A stretch of DNA of 64,000 nt from contig NW_004450381.1 of assembly GCF_000321225.1 (NCBI RefSeq), forward strand, positions 1,367,947 through 1,431,946, given 5' to 3'. Each line of letters opens with the position of its first letter. Positions within the stretch are counted from its first letter, which is position 1. Position numbers and translations under genes: made by a program. The notes beneath the pieces were generated by a model. It did not search any database and was not told where the DNA came from. It saw only the letters and a list, made by a program, of their open reading frames with translations. Shown in pieces: positions 44,867-59,800 of the stretch. This stretch comes from Odobenus rosmarus divergens (taxonomy: Eukaryota > Chordata > Mammalia > Carnivora > Odobenidae).

Positions 44867-47800
44867 GTAAGGACTGGTGCTTGCCTCTTTTGCTGGTGTC
44901 AGTGTTCTTTTTTTTTTTTTTTTTTTTTAAGATTTTATTTATTTATTTGACAGAGAGAAACACAGCGAGAGAGGGAACACAAGCAGGGGGAGTGGGAGAG
45001 GGAGAAGCAGGCTTCCCGTGGAGCAGGGAGCCCGATGCGGGGCTCGATCCCAGGATGCTGGGACCGTGACCTGAGCCAAAGGCAGACACTTAATGATGAG
45101 CCACTCGGGTGCCCCTGGTGTCTGTGTTCTTTAGTCACTTCACTCCTGGGGGTGAGGGATCTTTTCCTGGGTGACACTAAGTATGGGACAGCCTTCCTCC
45201 TGGGAGAGCTGTTGGTGCAGTTGAGGGTAGGGATGTTTGGCCTGCTGTTGGAGTGGCTTGCCGGGCCTCGTCACAGTTGTGAGAAAGGTACAAAGTTAAC
45301 ATATTTTGTTGGTGTCTGTTATTCTGATGTCTAGGTCTTCTGTTGTGTCTGGCATTGCGGGGGTGTTCCTTTTGCAGTGGATAGCACCCAGGACATGCTC
45401 CCCAGGTAGCTTGTTATGGTCCCCCTGGACGTGTTCTGGTCTTTGTTTTTCTCCTCGATGATCCTTTATTGTTCATTACATTCTGAGAAGGCCATAGCTG
45501 TTCGAGTTACAAGATTATGTGCTGGAGCAGAGTTGTATTCATTGTAGGTTGTTAAAGAGACAAGTAACATCTCAAAAGCAACTTTTTTCTTCCCTCAAAT
45601 CCCTGTTTTTAGATTCGAATTGCAGCCTTAAATGCCAGCTCTACAGTTGAGGATGATCATGAAGGAAGCTTTAAAAGTCACAAAACGCAGACCAAGGAGG
45701 CCCAGGTATGTAATCCATGGTCTTCCTCTGCAGGTAGACCTTGCTTTTCATTTCTGTACATGGTACCTCATTTTAAATGCATTCACAAGACTTAATTGGA
45801 TTTTAGCTCTCCCTCTCATGTTACACCTTCACTTGGGGGTGGTCACACCAAAGAGAAATTCTGTATTCTGTGAGCACTGTTTGGGCCGGTTCAGCCCCTG
45901 GGCCCACTTGTCCAGTGGGGCCTCACTTTCTGTGCAGCCCATTCTTTGTGCTCACTTCAGGAGTTGGCACACCCAAGGGATGGTAGCGTGTTAATGGTAG
46001 GCGGTGCTTTGAGGTTTCCTGGTGCATTGCCCTCACGTGCCAGTGTGAGGGGGCCCTTGATGGGAGCTGTCTTGAGGGGGTCTCACTGAGGGTCAGTGAG
46101 GGGCCAGGTTCAACTTCAGCTCTCTAGATTCTTGGTCTTTCCTCCTTCCATGAGGCCTGGTACCACTTTCACTTCAGCCTGGCTCTCTTCTTCCCTCCAC
46201 CCATCTCTCCACCTGTGTCCTGCTGTAGTATCACAGTGGTTTGCTTCTTTCTTGTCCCCATCTTTGTTTTCCCTGGAATAAACATGTGCCTCCCCTTTCA
46301 CAGGAGAAACACACAGGCAATCTGGAGCCCTCTCAAAAGTCTGTAGTCAGCGGTCCTTGGTCCTTAAGGGATGTCATTGGGGCTCAGCCTGCCCAGTGCC
46401 CCTCTGTCCTGGAGGAGGTTGTCATCCTCCCTGGGCAATGATCAGTCAAGGGCAGAGTTGCAGGTAGAAGCAATGGAAACCATCCATATTCTCTAGGAAT
46501 CTCTGGGTTATTCTGGCTGGTGCGGCCACTCTCCCAGCTTCACCCAGAAAAGGCCAGCTGAGTTCATAACCTTGCCATTGCTCTGATCCTGTGTCCCTGG
46601 GCCAGTGTATTTTTTGCTGTTGCTTAGACTCACTTGAGCCTATGTTGCTCGTGTCTCCTTGGGGGACTCTTGAGGGGTTCTTCTCCCAGTGATGAGCTCC
46701 TGGGAGGTTGGAGTGTTAGGACTGTTTCCATTACAGTTGTCAGTTAACAGGGCCTTGACTGTAGCCTCCCCTTACACACTTTTGGCTTAAAAAAGACAAA
46801 CCTTTGTAATCTCCTGTCTTGGTTCACAGGAAGCAGAGGCTTTTGCCTTGTATCACAAAGCCCTGGATCTCCAGAAACACGACCGGTTTGAGGAGTCAGC
46901 CAAGGCCTACCATGAGCTTCTGGAGGCACGCCTGCTGCGAGAGGTGAGGCACCACAGGTCAGGTGATGGGCTTGCCCTCTGCCCTCCCCTTCTTGGCGAC
47001 CTTGGACATGTTACTTCCTCTCTCTGCCCCTCAGCTTCCCCACCTGTAGAGTGTCAGCCTCCTTGGGTTGCTGTGAGGGTTGAGTGAATCCAGTGAAGCA
47101 TGTAGAGTGGTTCTTGGTATATAGTAAGAGCTCTGTGTCGGCTATTTTGTTACATTCTCTTTACAACTACTCTGCCGAGAAGGTGGGGGCCACTGTCCCC
47201 ATTTTACCGTCGTGGTAGCTCAGAGCCACCCAACTAGTGAAACATTAGAACCAGGATTGGAACCCGTGGTTTCCTGATACTTAAGGATCCTGTTGGTAAC
47301 ACATCTTGGCAAATGCCGTTGAGGTGATAGCCCGTGAACTCAGGAAGCCTATGTAGGCTCTCAGAGAAAAGGCTGGAAGAGCAACACAGAGCCGCATGGA
47401 GGGCATAGGGTAAGGGTATGGCAGAGAGGGGCAGGCAGGGCAGGACCCAGTGATCCAGTGTGGCGGCCATGCTAGTGGCAAGTGAGTTCAGCCTGAGTTG
47501 GCTGGGTCATGGAGATGTTGCCTGGAGGTTTGAGAATGAGTCTCAACTTGAGATGGATTTAGGAAGAATTATGTTTCATTAGGAGGAAAGGCTTTTGTTT
47601 TTAAGTACCTACACACAGAGACATGCAATAAGGAAGCAGACAGACTCCATCCAAGGGCATTTTCTGGAATGCGGTCCTTCAGTTGAGCAGTCTCCTACAC
47701 CTCTAGGAAGGCAGACACTTATGTCTGAAGCCCCCACCCCAGATGGTTTTTACCACGGATGAGACAGAATGCTAACTGAGTTCTCATTGTCAGTTACAGG

Positions 47801-50800
47801 AGTCCATCCCTTCCCTCACTCGTGGATGTCAGGATTCTCTGGTGCTGGTTATAATGTCTTGGAATTAGGGCTGTGGGAATTGTGACGTGCCCCTCCCCCA
47901 TTAGTAGGAAGTGAGTGAGGGCCCAGAGATTAAAAAGACTTTATTCCACTTTACTGAGCTCCAGCCATAGGCCAGGGGCTGGGTGTGTTTCAGGAGGAGG
48001 GGGGTGTTCCCTCACACCATGGTGGAGCGGGCCTCAGAGGTGTGAGTGGGTGAGCAGAGCAAAGTCGGAAGGGTGCTGGTCGTCCTTGGAGTCATAGGTG
48101 TGTCCACCTCTCTCTCTGTCACTCTCAGCCTTGAAAGACTGCTGTGGCACTTCTCCCCCTTGGCTTGTAAAGGTAAAACATGGTCATTGCAAACAGTTGA
48201 AAAGTACAGAAAATGTACGGAAAAGTTCCTTTTTACATTCATCTGCATTGGTATACTTACTATTAAACTAAATTATGTAGTTCTAGTCTCACAAACACTT
48301 GGCATAAACAGGCCCTGGAACACAGCTGACTCCTAAGAAGTGGATAGCTTCGTTGGGGAGGCTTGTTGGGGTGAGCCCTTCGTCTTCCGTGGGTGTCAGC
48401 GTGTCAGAGGGTGGAGAACGGTGCTGAACCCAGCTGGTTGGGTGGAGGTCAGTTATGAGAGCTTCTGCTGTTGTGTGTGGAGGCACACTGACTAGTCTCC
48501 GAGGTAGACTCACACAGCCTGTACTGAAGGGTTCACACCAGATTTTGAACAGTTCTGTACCTGGAGTGGCGAAGGTACCTGATATTCAGCTGTGGTCAGC
48601 CTGTTGTTGGGGATCTTTCAGCAGTATAAGCCAGACGACAGGAGAAGATAAGGAATGAGGTTTGATTTGAGCTTTTTAGTCTTCTTGTTGGGATTCCATA
48701 AGAGTGCTAGGGTAGATTTCTTGGATTAGTCAAGGGGTGCTTCCTAAAGGTTGCATGTCCTCAGGTCTTATCTGTTCCGATCATGAAGAAGAATGTCATG
48801 TGAATGTGACCTGTCCCAGGACAAGGCTGAGATATGGACCCACCCCTGGAAAGAATTTCTTTGTGCCACCGAGTTTTTCTGTTAGAAAATGTTTTACTTT
48901 GTCCCATGGTTAGAGCAGTAGTTTTCCTCATCAGTGGTGTCTTAGAAGTTGTAGGATTTTCTAAGAGTTTTCATAAAAGCTGTAGTGAAATAACTTTTTA
49001 TATAAAGCATGTTATTTATTTATTTGACAGAGACACAGCGAGAGAGGGAACACAAGCAGGGAGAGTGGGAGAGGGAGAAGCAGGCTTCCCACGGAGTAGG
49101 GAGCCCCATGCGGGGCTAGATCCCAGGACCCTGGGGGTCATGACCTGAGCCGAAGGCAGACGCTTAACGACTGAGCCACTCAGGCGCCCCCACGTTTATA
49201 ATGTTTATGCTCTTTTGGCTCACACTTTTTTTTTTTTAAGATCTTATTTATTTATTTGACAGAGAGAGACACAGAGAAGGAACACAAGCAGGGGGAGTGG
49301 AAGAGGGAGAAGCAGGCTTCCCACTGAGCAGGGAGCCCCATGCGGGGCTCAGTCCCAGGACCTGGGATCATGACCTGAGCCAAAGGCAGACGCTTAACGA
49401 CTGAGCCACCCAGGCGCCCCTGGCTCACACTTTTGATATTTAGGGTAGGATTTTCTGCCCTTGTAATACAGAGGTTGTCAGGGCACTAACTTCTTAAAGT
49501 AACTTGTCCACAGTTACGTGAAGAGTTACGGAGTTGGGAGCTCAGCCTCCTGATTCCTAATCTGATGCTCTTCTTGCTGTGGGATGTGTAGGGCTGTGTA
49601 AGTTGGCTGCCTGGCCACCTCCAGACCCTGCCGCTGCCCCCAGGTGGCCTCCTCCTGTCCTGTCCTCCCTCCTAAGGCCTGCTGCTGGGGAGCTGCAGGC
49701 TCCAGGCTTGACCTTTCAGGCATGACCGTAGCGACAGGGAGGGTTCCTTCTGTCTCTTTTGGTGCCAAGACTATCTTCAAACTGCCTTGTGGTGATCTAG
49801 CTTTCCTTCTCTGTCTGCTCAGAGCTGGAGGCGTCCCCTGAGAACATCTAGTGTAGAGCTTTCATTTTCCAATGGAGGTTGGCTCCGAACTGGGCCAAGG
49901 GCCTCTGTAGCAGAGGCCAGCCGGGAAGCCAGGTGTCCTGCTGACTGCCTGCTGAGGTTTCAGGGCCTAGGTGTCACTCTGGACCTCTGTTTTTGTTCGC
50001 AGGCAGTTTCGTCTGGTGATGAGAAAGAAGGGTTGAAGCACCCTGGGCTGATGCTGAAATATTCCACATATAAGAACTTGGCCCAGCTGGCAGCCCAGCG
50101 AGAGGACCTGGAAACCGCGATGGAATTCTACTTGGAGGTGTGGTTTTGGCAATGTTTATAAGCCTCTTGGGGTTTTTGAAAGCTCTTGGTGGAGGGGGTA
50201 AGGTTGTGGTCTTCTGGGCTAAAAAGAGTTTGTAGTGGTGTATCACCAAGCTGTGGTCCCTGAGACCCTTATCAGCTGACAGCAGTGCGTTCGAGAGAGC
50301 AGGGGCCTGCATGTGCGTTGCTCCTCTGCCACTCAGGGCACGTGTGGCCGCGGCTAGTTGCTGACTCTCTCTGGCCCTCCAGGTCTACACCAGTATAGTG
50401 GGCATGGTAAGAAAGAGGACGGTTGTGAAAACGGAATGAATTGGTACTAAGAACACAGCCTGACCCCTGGCACCCTGTACCTGCTCATAACAGTTTTGCC
50501 ATGATCTCTATGTTACCGTCACCATCTCTGTGGGCACCTCTGAGGTGCCAGACACCACGCGGACACCTTTCCACGCATGCGCTAACCGTACGTCATCTTG
50601 CAGGGAAGGTGTCTTTATCTTCATTTTAGTGGTGGGGGGACTGAGGCTCAGGATCACGCTGCCAGTCAGTATAGGAGCAGGGATGTGAACTGAGGTCTGT
50701 CTTCAGAGCCCATAATCTTCCTAGAATCCCACAATTTAAAATTAAGTAATTTTTTTTTTAAAGATTTTATTTATTTATTTGACAGAGAGAGACACAGCAT

Positions 50801-53800
50801 GAGCAGGAACACAAGCAGGGGGAGTGGGAGAGGGGGAAGCAGGCTTCCCGCGGAGCAGAGAGCCTGATGCGGGGCTCGATCCCAGCACGCTGGGATCATG
50901 ACCTGAGCGGAAGGCAGATGCTTAACGACTGAGCCACCCAGGCGCCCCTAAATAAAAAATTTTAATTCCCACAAAAATACCCCACAAATCCCATTTGCTT
51001 TTAATGGTACTTTCACTTCCTTTATCAAATATGTAAGGAGTACAGGTGTTCAGAGTGACAAACTATGTCAAGAAGATGTTCTGAATTCGATAAATTGGTT
51101 CATGTGGCTTGTGTTTGCCATTTTTCTGGGTGGCTTGGGTGGCTAGGTTGGTGCTCTGCCCCTCCTGTCACCATGGGCACCTGCTCAGCAAGAGAGCCGA
51201 CTGAGCGTGTGCGCTCTCTGTGCTGCTTCCAGGCAGTCATGCTGGACTCCACCGATGTCAACCTCTGGTATAAAATTGGACATGTGGCCCTGAGGCTTAT
51301 CCGGGTCCCCCTGGCTCGCCATGCTTTTGAGGAAGGGCTGCGGTGCAATCCTGACCACTGGCCCTGCTTGGACAACCTCATCACTGTCCTGTACACCCTC
51401 AGCGATTACACAAGTGAGTCAGGCTTTGATGGCTTTCTCCCATGCGCTCGTGTTTTGCGGACAGAGGAGGGAGGGCAGCTTGGGTAAGTTGGAGGCCAGG
51501 TTAACACTGAAGTGCTTTCTGCCTGACTGTCAGGAAGAGAGGTGGCTTTGCATTCCTGCTTTATTGCATGTGTCTTTCTCACTCAATTGAGCTTTCTTGA
51601 GTGCACTGTGGTGATAGGTAGCATGTTCTCTGAGTGGTTTTCCCTTTGCTTATTTCATTTCATCCCTGCATTGTCCCATCCTCCTCCAGAACCTGTTTCT
51701 GTAACTTGCTGACAGATGGCCTAGCAGTTGCAGCTTGACTCCTTCTGGTGCTGGGGACCTCACTACCTCTTGAGGCGGTCCATTCCTTTGTAAAGCAGCA
51801 GGGCTACTAGAATGGTCTCTGCCAGATGGAGCCCCAGTCTGCCCTCCAGTTGCTTAAGCTCCTTGGCTCCAGTCTTTCTGTCTGCTCTGCAGAGAATTCC
51901 TTTGTCCCTTGCATGGGCTGGTCCTGAGGCAGGCACTGATTAGGTGTTCTAGGAGTCAGCCTCCTCTGGGTGTCCTCTGAGGCCAGAGAGGAAGGAGGCT
52001 TTCCAGGAGTGCTCGGAGTAGGACTGAGTGCAGTGGGAGCCCAGGGCTCTGTCCACTATGTATGCTGCAGGTTGGTCCAGTGTGTGAAGGTGCTCTCTAC
52101 CTGGCTGGGCCTGGTTACTCTTTTTAGGACAGACATGCCAATGAGCACTTGCTATCACTTTCAAGGTTTAGGCCTGGAAAACTGACTGGCAGAGGCTTTT
52201 TCCTTCCCTTTTTTTTTTTTTTTTTTTTTTAAAGATTTTATTTATTTATCAGAGAGAGAGAGACAGAGGCAGGCAGAGGGAGAAGCAGGCTCCCCGCTGA
52301 GCAAGGAGCCCGATGTGGGATTCGATCCCAGGACTCTGGGATCATGACCTGAGCCGAAGGCAGACGCTTAACCGACTGAGCCACCCAGGCGTCCCTTTCC
52401 TTCCCCTTTTTAAAGACAAATAGTATGGAGTGTTTAGAGAGGCACTAGGCCCTGCTCACGCTTCCCCACCTCAGGTTCTCCACAACTACTTTTTGATTGA
52501 GGGAGCACACACACACAGTAGAGTGCACAGTATGTATATGTGAAACATGTCCAAGATGCAGAACATTTCTAGAGCCCCAGAAGGCAGGCTGCTTTCGCTT
52601 CCGTTCCAATCATTCCCACTCGGGAGGTGATCTTGATTTCTCCCTTTTGTTGCCAGAGAGGAGCTCTGTTGTCGAGGCTCCTCTAGGTGGCACCAGGTGG
52701 GGGCGTGTACTCTTCTCACCTGGCTCCCTGGGCTGTGGTCTTCCCATCCGTGAGGGCACCCGGGCCATCACTTGGGCCATCACTTGGGCCTCTTTATTGC
52801 CGTGTTGTCTGTTATGTGCGTCTGCACAGTTTGACAATTCTGTGCTTGCACATCGGGTCGTTTGCAGATTCAAGTTCGTGCCTAACACTGGTATGAATGC
52901 CCCGTGTGCATCTTCCAGTGGACACGGCACTTGTTCTGCTTGCCCCAGTTTTCACGCCCACCAGCAGAATGTGATAGCGCTTGTGAGGTGCCCTTTGGAC
53001 TCTCACAGCTCCTTCTTTGAGAGGTGTTTAGGCTCCTCTTGGAAGCTTTTCCGGCAGCTTGGGGGCCACCGGAGGTGGACAGTCTTGTGTTTTGCCTGTC
53101 TTTCCCCAGCTACCGGGTTTAGTTCTTTGTACCCCTCTGTCGTGGTAGGAGAAGTTGTACTTGGTAAACTTAAGTCCTTGGGGGCAAACAGGCCTGGGGG
53201 GCTGAATGGCTGCTCTGTCTGGGGGAGCCCCGTCCTGATAGACCTGACATCCATTTATTGATTTCAGTACGTGTGTGTGTATCTGTGTGTGTGTGTGTGT
53301 GTGTGTGTAACTATAGACTCCACGCCCAGTGTGGAGCCCAACACAAGGCTTGAACTCACGACACAGATCAAGACCTGAGCCACAGTCAAGACTCAGACAC
53401 TTACCTGACTGAGCCACCCAGGCGTCCTAGACCTGACACTTATTTAAACCCCAGAGTAAAAGCAGCATGTTAAATCGACTCCCAGTGGCTTTTATTCACT
53501 TGAGCTGAGTAGGCAGGGGTGCTTGGGGTTGCTGCCCGCTGACCACCTCTTGTTCCTTTGGAACTTCCCAGGCCTTTCGTCTGTGGGAGCGCCGCCGTAG
53601 TACAGCTAGTGCGGTGAGCTTTACCACCGCCAGAACGCCTGCTGAGAGCCAGCATCACCCGATGCTCCAGGCCTCCCGGGTTTTCTCTCTGGGTGTCTCT
53701 GAGGGCCACTGTCGTGTCCCACTGTGGTCCCAGAGAAACCGTGTGCTTGTTTGTGTGGGGCAGGAGCCTCTGGGTCGTCTGTGCAGCCGTTCGGTCAGCA

Positions 53801-56800
53801 GCTTGCTGGGCTCTACCACCCAGACCCTCCCTGTGCATAGGTTGCAGAACCTTCATGTGCCTTGCGGGGGACAGCATGGTACTGTGGAGTTTTGTGATGG
53901 GGCCCTGCTCTCTCCTTCCATGGCACTCTAGGAGGACACCACTTCCTTCTGTCTCTCAGAGCTTCCATGCCCACATCTCTGCTTCTGCTCTCCCTTTCCT
54001 TCCTCCTCACCCCTGGCTCCTCCTTTGTCTGGTTATTCTTGACAGCAGTGGCTTGCAATCCATCTACACTCAGACTCTGAAGCTGAGCAGGGCATGGTAG
54101 TGGTCCCAGTGCCCAGTTGGAGCGGAGCTGGTACTTGGCTGCACTGTATTGTTTCTCCCCATGTGTTCACAGGTGAGGCCTGGTGGCACCGGGCCTGCTG
54201 GAGATAGTCACGTCTGTCAGGGGCTATTCCCACTTATAAATACCAAAGGCTTTCCGAGTTCACATCGCAGATCTGCTTCGTGACTCCTTGCTATCCCGTT
54301 TTTTCTCTTGTGTTGCTTTGCCTGTGACTGTTTCCACTCCTGGAGGAGCTAGAGAAGGATAGGCTTTCCAGATCATTGATTTGAGAAGGCTCGTTGACAT
54401 GAATGATGTACATGCCTTTAATTGCAGGCAATAACATTTTGGTAAGAACAGTTAAAAAAAAAAAAAAAAGGAGGAAAATTGGAAAGTTCAGATAAGCAAA
54501 AGGAGCAGAAACCAGTTTTATGTGTACAAATGGAGCCACACCGTGTGGCCTGTTTGTTTCCTGCCTTTTTCCCAGGCTGTCTTGTGGCCTTCCTTCTGGT
54601 CAGTGAAGACACCCCTCAACCATTGGTACAGCAGCTCCTCAGCAACCCAGTGTGTGGACTGGGGACGCTTTCCTTAACCAGGCGCCCCTAGTGGTGCTGA
54701 GTGCTTTCCTGATTTTTTGAAGGCTCTTTCCCAATTAGCCAATAGCCAATCACTGTGGGCCTGTAGGTTTTTGCAGCAATTTCTAGAAGTGGATTGTTGG
54801 GCTGAGGGTCTGTGTGTAATACCCATGGCTCTCTGGAAAGGTCGTCATACAGTCTGTCCTTGCCCATCAGCATTTGGCTTTGCCTCATCTGCTGTGGGTA
54901 GTAGTATTTTCAGCATCCTGTTATTGTTTGCCAACATTTCTTTGATTCCAGAGTAGGGACGTTTCCTTGGTGTTAACTGGCAAGGCCAGAGGTTGGGGTG
55001 CACACTCAGAAATCGTATCGTTTCTTTCCTTACCAGCATGTCTGTACTTCATCTGCAAAGCTTTGGAGAAGGACTGCCGGTACAGCAAAGGACTGGTTCT
55101 CAAGGAAAAGATCTTTGAAGAACAGCCTTGTCTCCGGAAGGACTCCCTCCGAATGTTCCTTAAATGGTGGGTTCTGCCTCTTCCTGTGCTGGTTCTGCAC
55201 TCCCCTGTCCCCCAAAGGTGTGTGGCTGGTGGATAGCAGGAAGCGTGTGCACCTCCTTCTCTCAGGTCCTGACTCTCTGGCAATTAAGCCCCTGCACTTC
55301 ATCCCCCACTGGACCCCCTCACCTGGCTTTGATCCTGCTTTGCCTATTACTCGCCTGTGTGCCTAATCATGGCGGTGCCTCCTTTCTGCTGCCTACCTTT
55401 CCCACTGCCCCGCTGGCTCTTGGCATTCACCAGCTTTCCTCTGGGTGCTTGTGGTAGCCTGCTGTATACCTTGTCTGCCTGCCACCCACTGTTTCCTTTT
55501 CCAGGGCTTTGCTCCCAAGTGCTTCCCAAGTTCGGTGTCCCAGATATGACCTTGACACCCCTGCCTTGCCTCTAGGACAAAGCTCATGCTCAGACCATCA
55601 CCCAGGAGGTCCTTTACAGTCTGACCCCCTTGGTTCTTCTCCTTGCCTCCTGTTTCTCCTGCCCCAGGAGAAGACTGCCCTAGGTCTCTGACAGATTCCA
55701 GGCCTGGCCCCGTTGTGTCCTGTCCTGTCCCTGTGCCCTGGCTCCCTCATGCCCTCACCTGGAAGGCCAACTTCCCACCTCTCCATCTGTCGTGCCATTG
55801 CTCCTTCTTCATGTTCCAGCTCCCAGGTCACATCTGGGCAGCTTTCCAAACTCTGGCTGCCTTCCTCCCTCAATGCTCCAAATGAATCAACTCCTCTAGC
55901 CTCTGGTCCTTGGCCCCTGCAACTCAGCTGGTGAGGGGTTAGTGGTTATTTATCTCTGTGTCTATCCCTCATAAGACTGTATTTCTTGTTCATATCTGTC
56001 CTGATGGTACTAACCATCCTAAGAGAGAGATAAAAGGGAAAAGTAAATCTGTAAGCAAATGGCTTTGTGGTAGAGCCCTGCTGAGAGGCGTCAGGACAGC
56101 CAGGCAGGAGAGCAGGTATTGCTGGGCCTGCCTCAGATGGACCTGTGTCTGTGTGAGGGCACCTGAGGCCTCACAGCCCCTGCCCTTTCTGTAGTTTGGC
56201 TATACCAGGGACTTTGGTGAGCTTCGGTAGTCTGATGACTTTGGGGCTGGGCAGGATGGGAAAGTTACATTCTTTTACAATTCTCTGTAAATAATTGAGA
56301 GCAAGGTTTTATTTTTCTGTGGCTTTTCTGACATTACTGTAATATTGTTAATACATATAAAAACCCTTTGCTCAATTTTGAATTATAGAGGGAACAAAAG
56401 GTATTAGTCACTTGTATTGTATGTGGGTATTAAGAATGTTAATTACTGCCCTTAGAGGCCACTCAAGGGGTTATTTTATTTGTAGGAAGAATTAATACAG
56501 ATTAAAGGGTATTAACTTAACTGCATCTCTGTAAAATTTCAGCCTCTGCTGTAGTTTGTAACATTGTAATTTCTCTCTGTCTTACACACTTTAGTGACAT
56601 GTCAATTCATGATGTGTCGGTGAGCGCAGCTGAGACGCAGGCCATTGTAGAGGAGGCCCTGGGGCTGCGGAAGAAGCGACAAGCGCTGACCATGCGGGAG
56701 AAGGAGCCAGACCTGAAGCTGGTGCAGCCCATCCCCTTCTTCACGTAGGTCATCCGGGTCTGTGGCGGTGCTGGGTCAGCTGGTGGGCCCTGCACAGGAG

Positions 56801-59800
56801 GGAGAGGCCCCGAGGCCTGCCCCTGGGCTGATGGTGTGAGTGGGGGCCAGGTGCATGCTAGACAGACACCTAGAGGTGTGCACGCACTTATTGGCCGCCA
56901 AGAGGCAGGCCAGGCCTCTCCCAAGTATGCCCAGTTGAAGTCTCTCTTTGCTCTTGCCGTTCTTGATGCCAGCCACCTGCCACATCCCTGCAAGCCCTCT
57001 CTCAGTCTGCCCTTCCCAGAGGGGAAAAGGAGAGTAACGTTTGCCACACACTGGACAGGCGGAAACGGAGTTCAGAGCAGTCAGATGGTGAATGGAGAGT
57101 CTGGAGTTGATCCCAGGTGTGGGTTCCATGGTTCTTGAGCACCTGCTCTCCCTCTGGGGCCACGCGGGGTGCCCTGGAGGATGGGCCTCCGCATAGCCCT
57201 CGTGAGTCCCGCAGTGTGTGAGAGGACCCCCAGGGAAGGGAAAACTGGTATTGGCAGCCTCCCAGAGTTGGGATCATTCAGCCCCTTAGTGAGATCTGGT
57301 GTGTAGTTTTTGTTTTTTAAAATTCTGACTTCGAATCTTGAATCTTTAAATTTAGCATGGCTTGACAGCAGTGTTCTCATACTCAGAGGTGTTGTCCCAT
57401 AGTGGTCTGGGGCTCCCACCGTGGATCAGACAGGCCTGGGGCCAGTCCTGGCACCCCTAAGTGGTTGACCCTGGGATGCTACTCGCCACTCCTAAAAGCA
57501 GGGAGAGCAACCCTCTCTTACAGAGTTGTTGTGATAGTGAAATAGAACCGCTGGGGGCCAGCACAGAACCAGCATTTCCTCACACACTCAGGAGGGGCTG
57601 GCTTTTGATCCATGGTACAACTACCTGTGTGTTTCCACATGTTGAGTGTCCCAGGAATGTCTCCCGCCCGGACACTGACATGGTCAGGAAGTTGGGGCTG
57701 CTCTCAGACTCTTGTCAGTTGCCCTTCCCATTATTTGGTCAGCTGGGTCAGGAGCCCCATCCTATCTGAGTGTGGGCTTCCTAGCCGAGACGTTGGGAGT
57801 TTGGGAAGAGCCGTGAGTGCCTCCCTTTACAGTGAAGGAGGGGAAGCCTGGGGAAGGCCTGAGAACACTGGAGAGGGCTGGAGAGGGTCCTGGCGATAGG
57901 ACTAGAGAAGCTGTGAACTGGTATCACGGCTTCCCTCATGCAGGGGGAAGACCAAAGGGAAGCATGAGGGAGATGGGCTTGGTTGGAGTGAAGTCTGGGA
58001 TTGGGTTACTAGAGGAAGAGTGTGGAGTCCCTCTCTGGGAGGAAAGGGGTCGGGCTTTTAAAATAACCACAATCTATCGTAGGGCTCGGCACACTTCTCC
58101 CGCAAATGACCAGGTGGTAAATGCTTTAGGCTTTGTGGGCCAGGTACCATCTCTGTTGTATATTGTCCTCAGGGTGTGTGTGTAATGTGTGTAACAACCC
58201 TTTAGCTGGCTCTTAGCTTGTGGGCTGTATAAAACAGGCTGTGGGCCACGGTTTGCCACCCCTTGGTCTATTCAGTGCCCACTAGACAAGGCATGAGTAA
58301 ATGAAATTGTGTACTTAAGGCATTAGACATAACCCAGCTGTGAGCAAATTCTTCCCGTGTGCATGTAGCCTTTACTGAAGACAGGGAAAGAACAGGTAGG
58401 AGATCCCTTCCAGTCCCAGGAGCCTTCATTTGGTTAGATTCTGGATTTTAGAACACCTTCCATTTTCATTCTTTCCCCAGCATTTACTGGATGCCAACTT
58501 CATGCCACACTGTGCCCTGTACTGGGGACTCAGCATGGTGGGCATGTCCCTCTCTGGGGATGATTTGAGGGGTAGTCAGTCACCCAGAAGAAAAGGCACA
58601 TGCCCCAAGCTGATGAGCCCTTTGAGGAGAGGAGCACAGCACCTTGGGGGGAGCTCATAATGGGGTCTGTACTGCTTTGGGGGTCAGGGAAGGCTTAGGT
58701 ACTGGAGCTAGAGTCTGATAGAGGAGTGACATTGACCAGGCAGAGAGGCTGGGATGGGAGTGAGGGCCTCGTTTGGGGGCAGAGAGAAGCCTGTGCAAAG
58801 GTCCTGTGGTATGCAGGGGTCTGATTTTGTTTGCAGAACTGAAAGAAAGCTATCATGGTGGGAGGGTCGGGGTGAGGGTGGGGTGTGAGATGAGGCCGGG
58901 TCAGTTGGCCATGCAACACCATGAGGCTGAGGGTGTGATTTTTAGCCTGAGAGCATGGGAAGACATTCAGAGATGGGTGGATGGATATATCATACCACAC
59001 CATATCATACCACAACACAACATATAACACAACATAAAATGTGAAACGAGACACTCTACAACATAACACACCGTACCACAATAAAACACACACGTGACAC
59101 AACACATTTCACACGGCATACAACATAGCACGCAGTAAAACACACGATGGACTTGGTGATGATTTAAAAATTCAGCTTTGTAGGGAAGGAGCTTTTGAAG
59201 TGTGTCAGTGGTTTTCATGCCCGCCTGGTGGAGTCTGAAGGTGCCTGGGCCTGAGGTGCTTCAGGGCTATGCCAGGGTGAGGCTTGTGCTCCTGCTTGGT
59301 CTGTTCCACCTAAGTGGTGTTAGATTTAGGATTTTGTCCATACCCACGATGACAAAACCAGGAGTGCTCCTGCCTACCCTCATGGAGATGGCAGCTGTGG
59401 GCCATTGCCGCTGCCTCTCCACAGGCCAGCTGGCCCTGTGCTTGGAGCACCCAGTGCTGGGTGCTGACCAGGTGCGGTGACCCTCTCTTTGCAGCTGGAA
59501 GTGCCTGGGAGAGAGTTTGTTGGCCATGTACAACCACCTCACCACCTGTGAGCCCTTGCGGCCCAGCCTTGGCAAGAGGATCGACCTGTCTGACTACCGG
59601 GACCCCAGCCAGCCTCTGGTGTCTTCTGTGGTGGTGGCCCCTGTCAGCGTGATCCAGCCAAGCCCCGTCCCCGCCAATCCGGCCGTGGCTGTGGCAGAAT
59701 CTGTGCTCTCCTATGCCCCTGTGGCTGCGGCCAGCTTCCCGCTGCACAGTCCCAGCCTGCTGGAGACCGGCGTCCCTGCGGGTGAGGAGCCCTCCTGGGG

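Noticed and set aside
52497..53261. Open frame of 254 codons in CABIN1 intron 6
   Set aside because: No recognisable domain, no start context or promoter, and repeat-like text inside. Likely chance.
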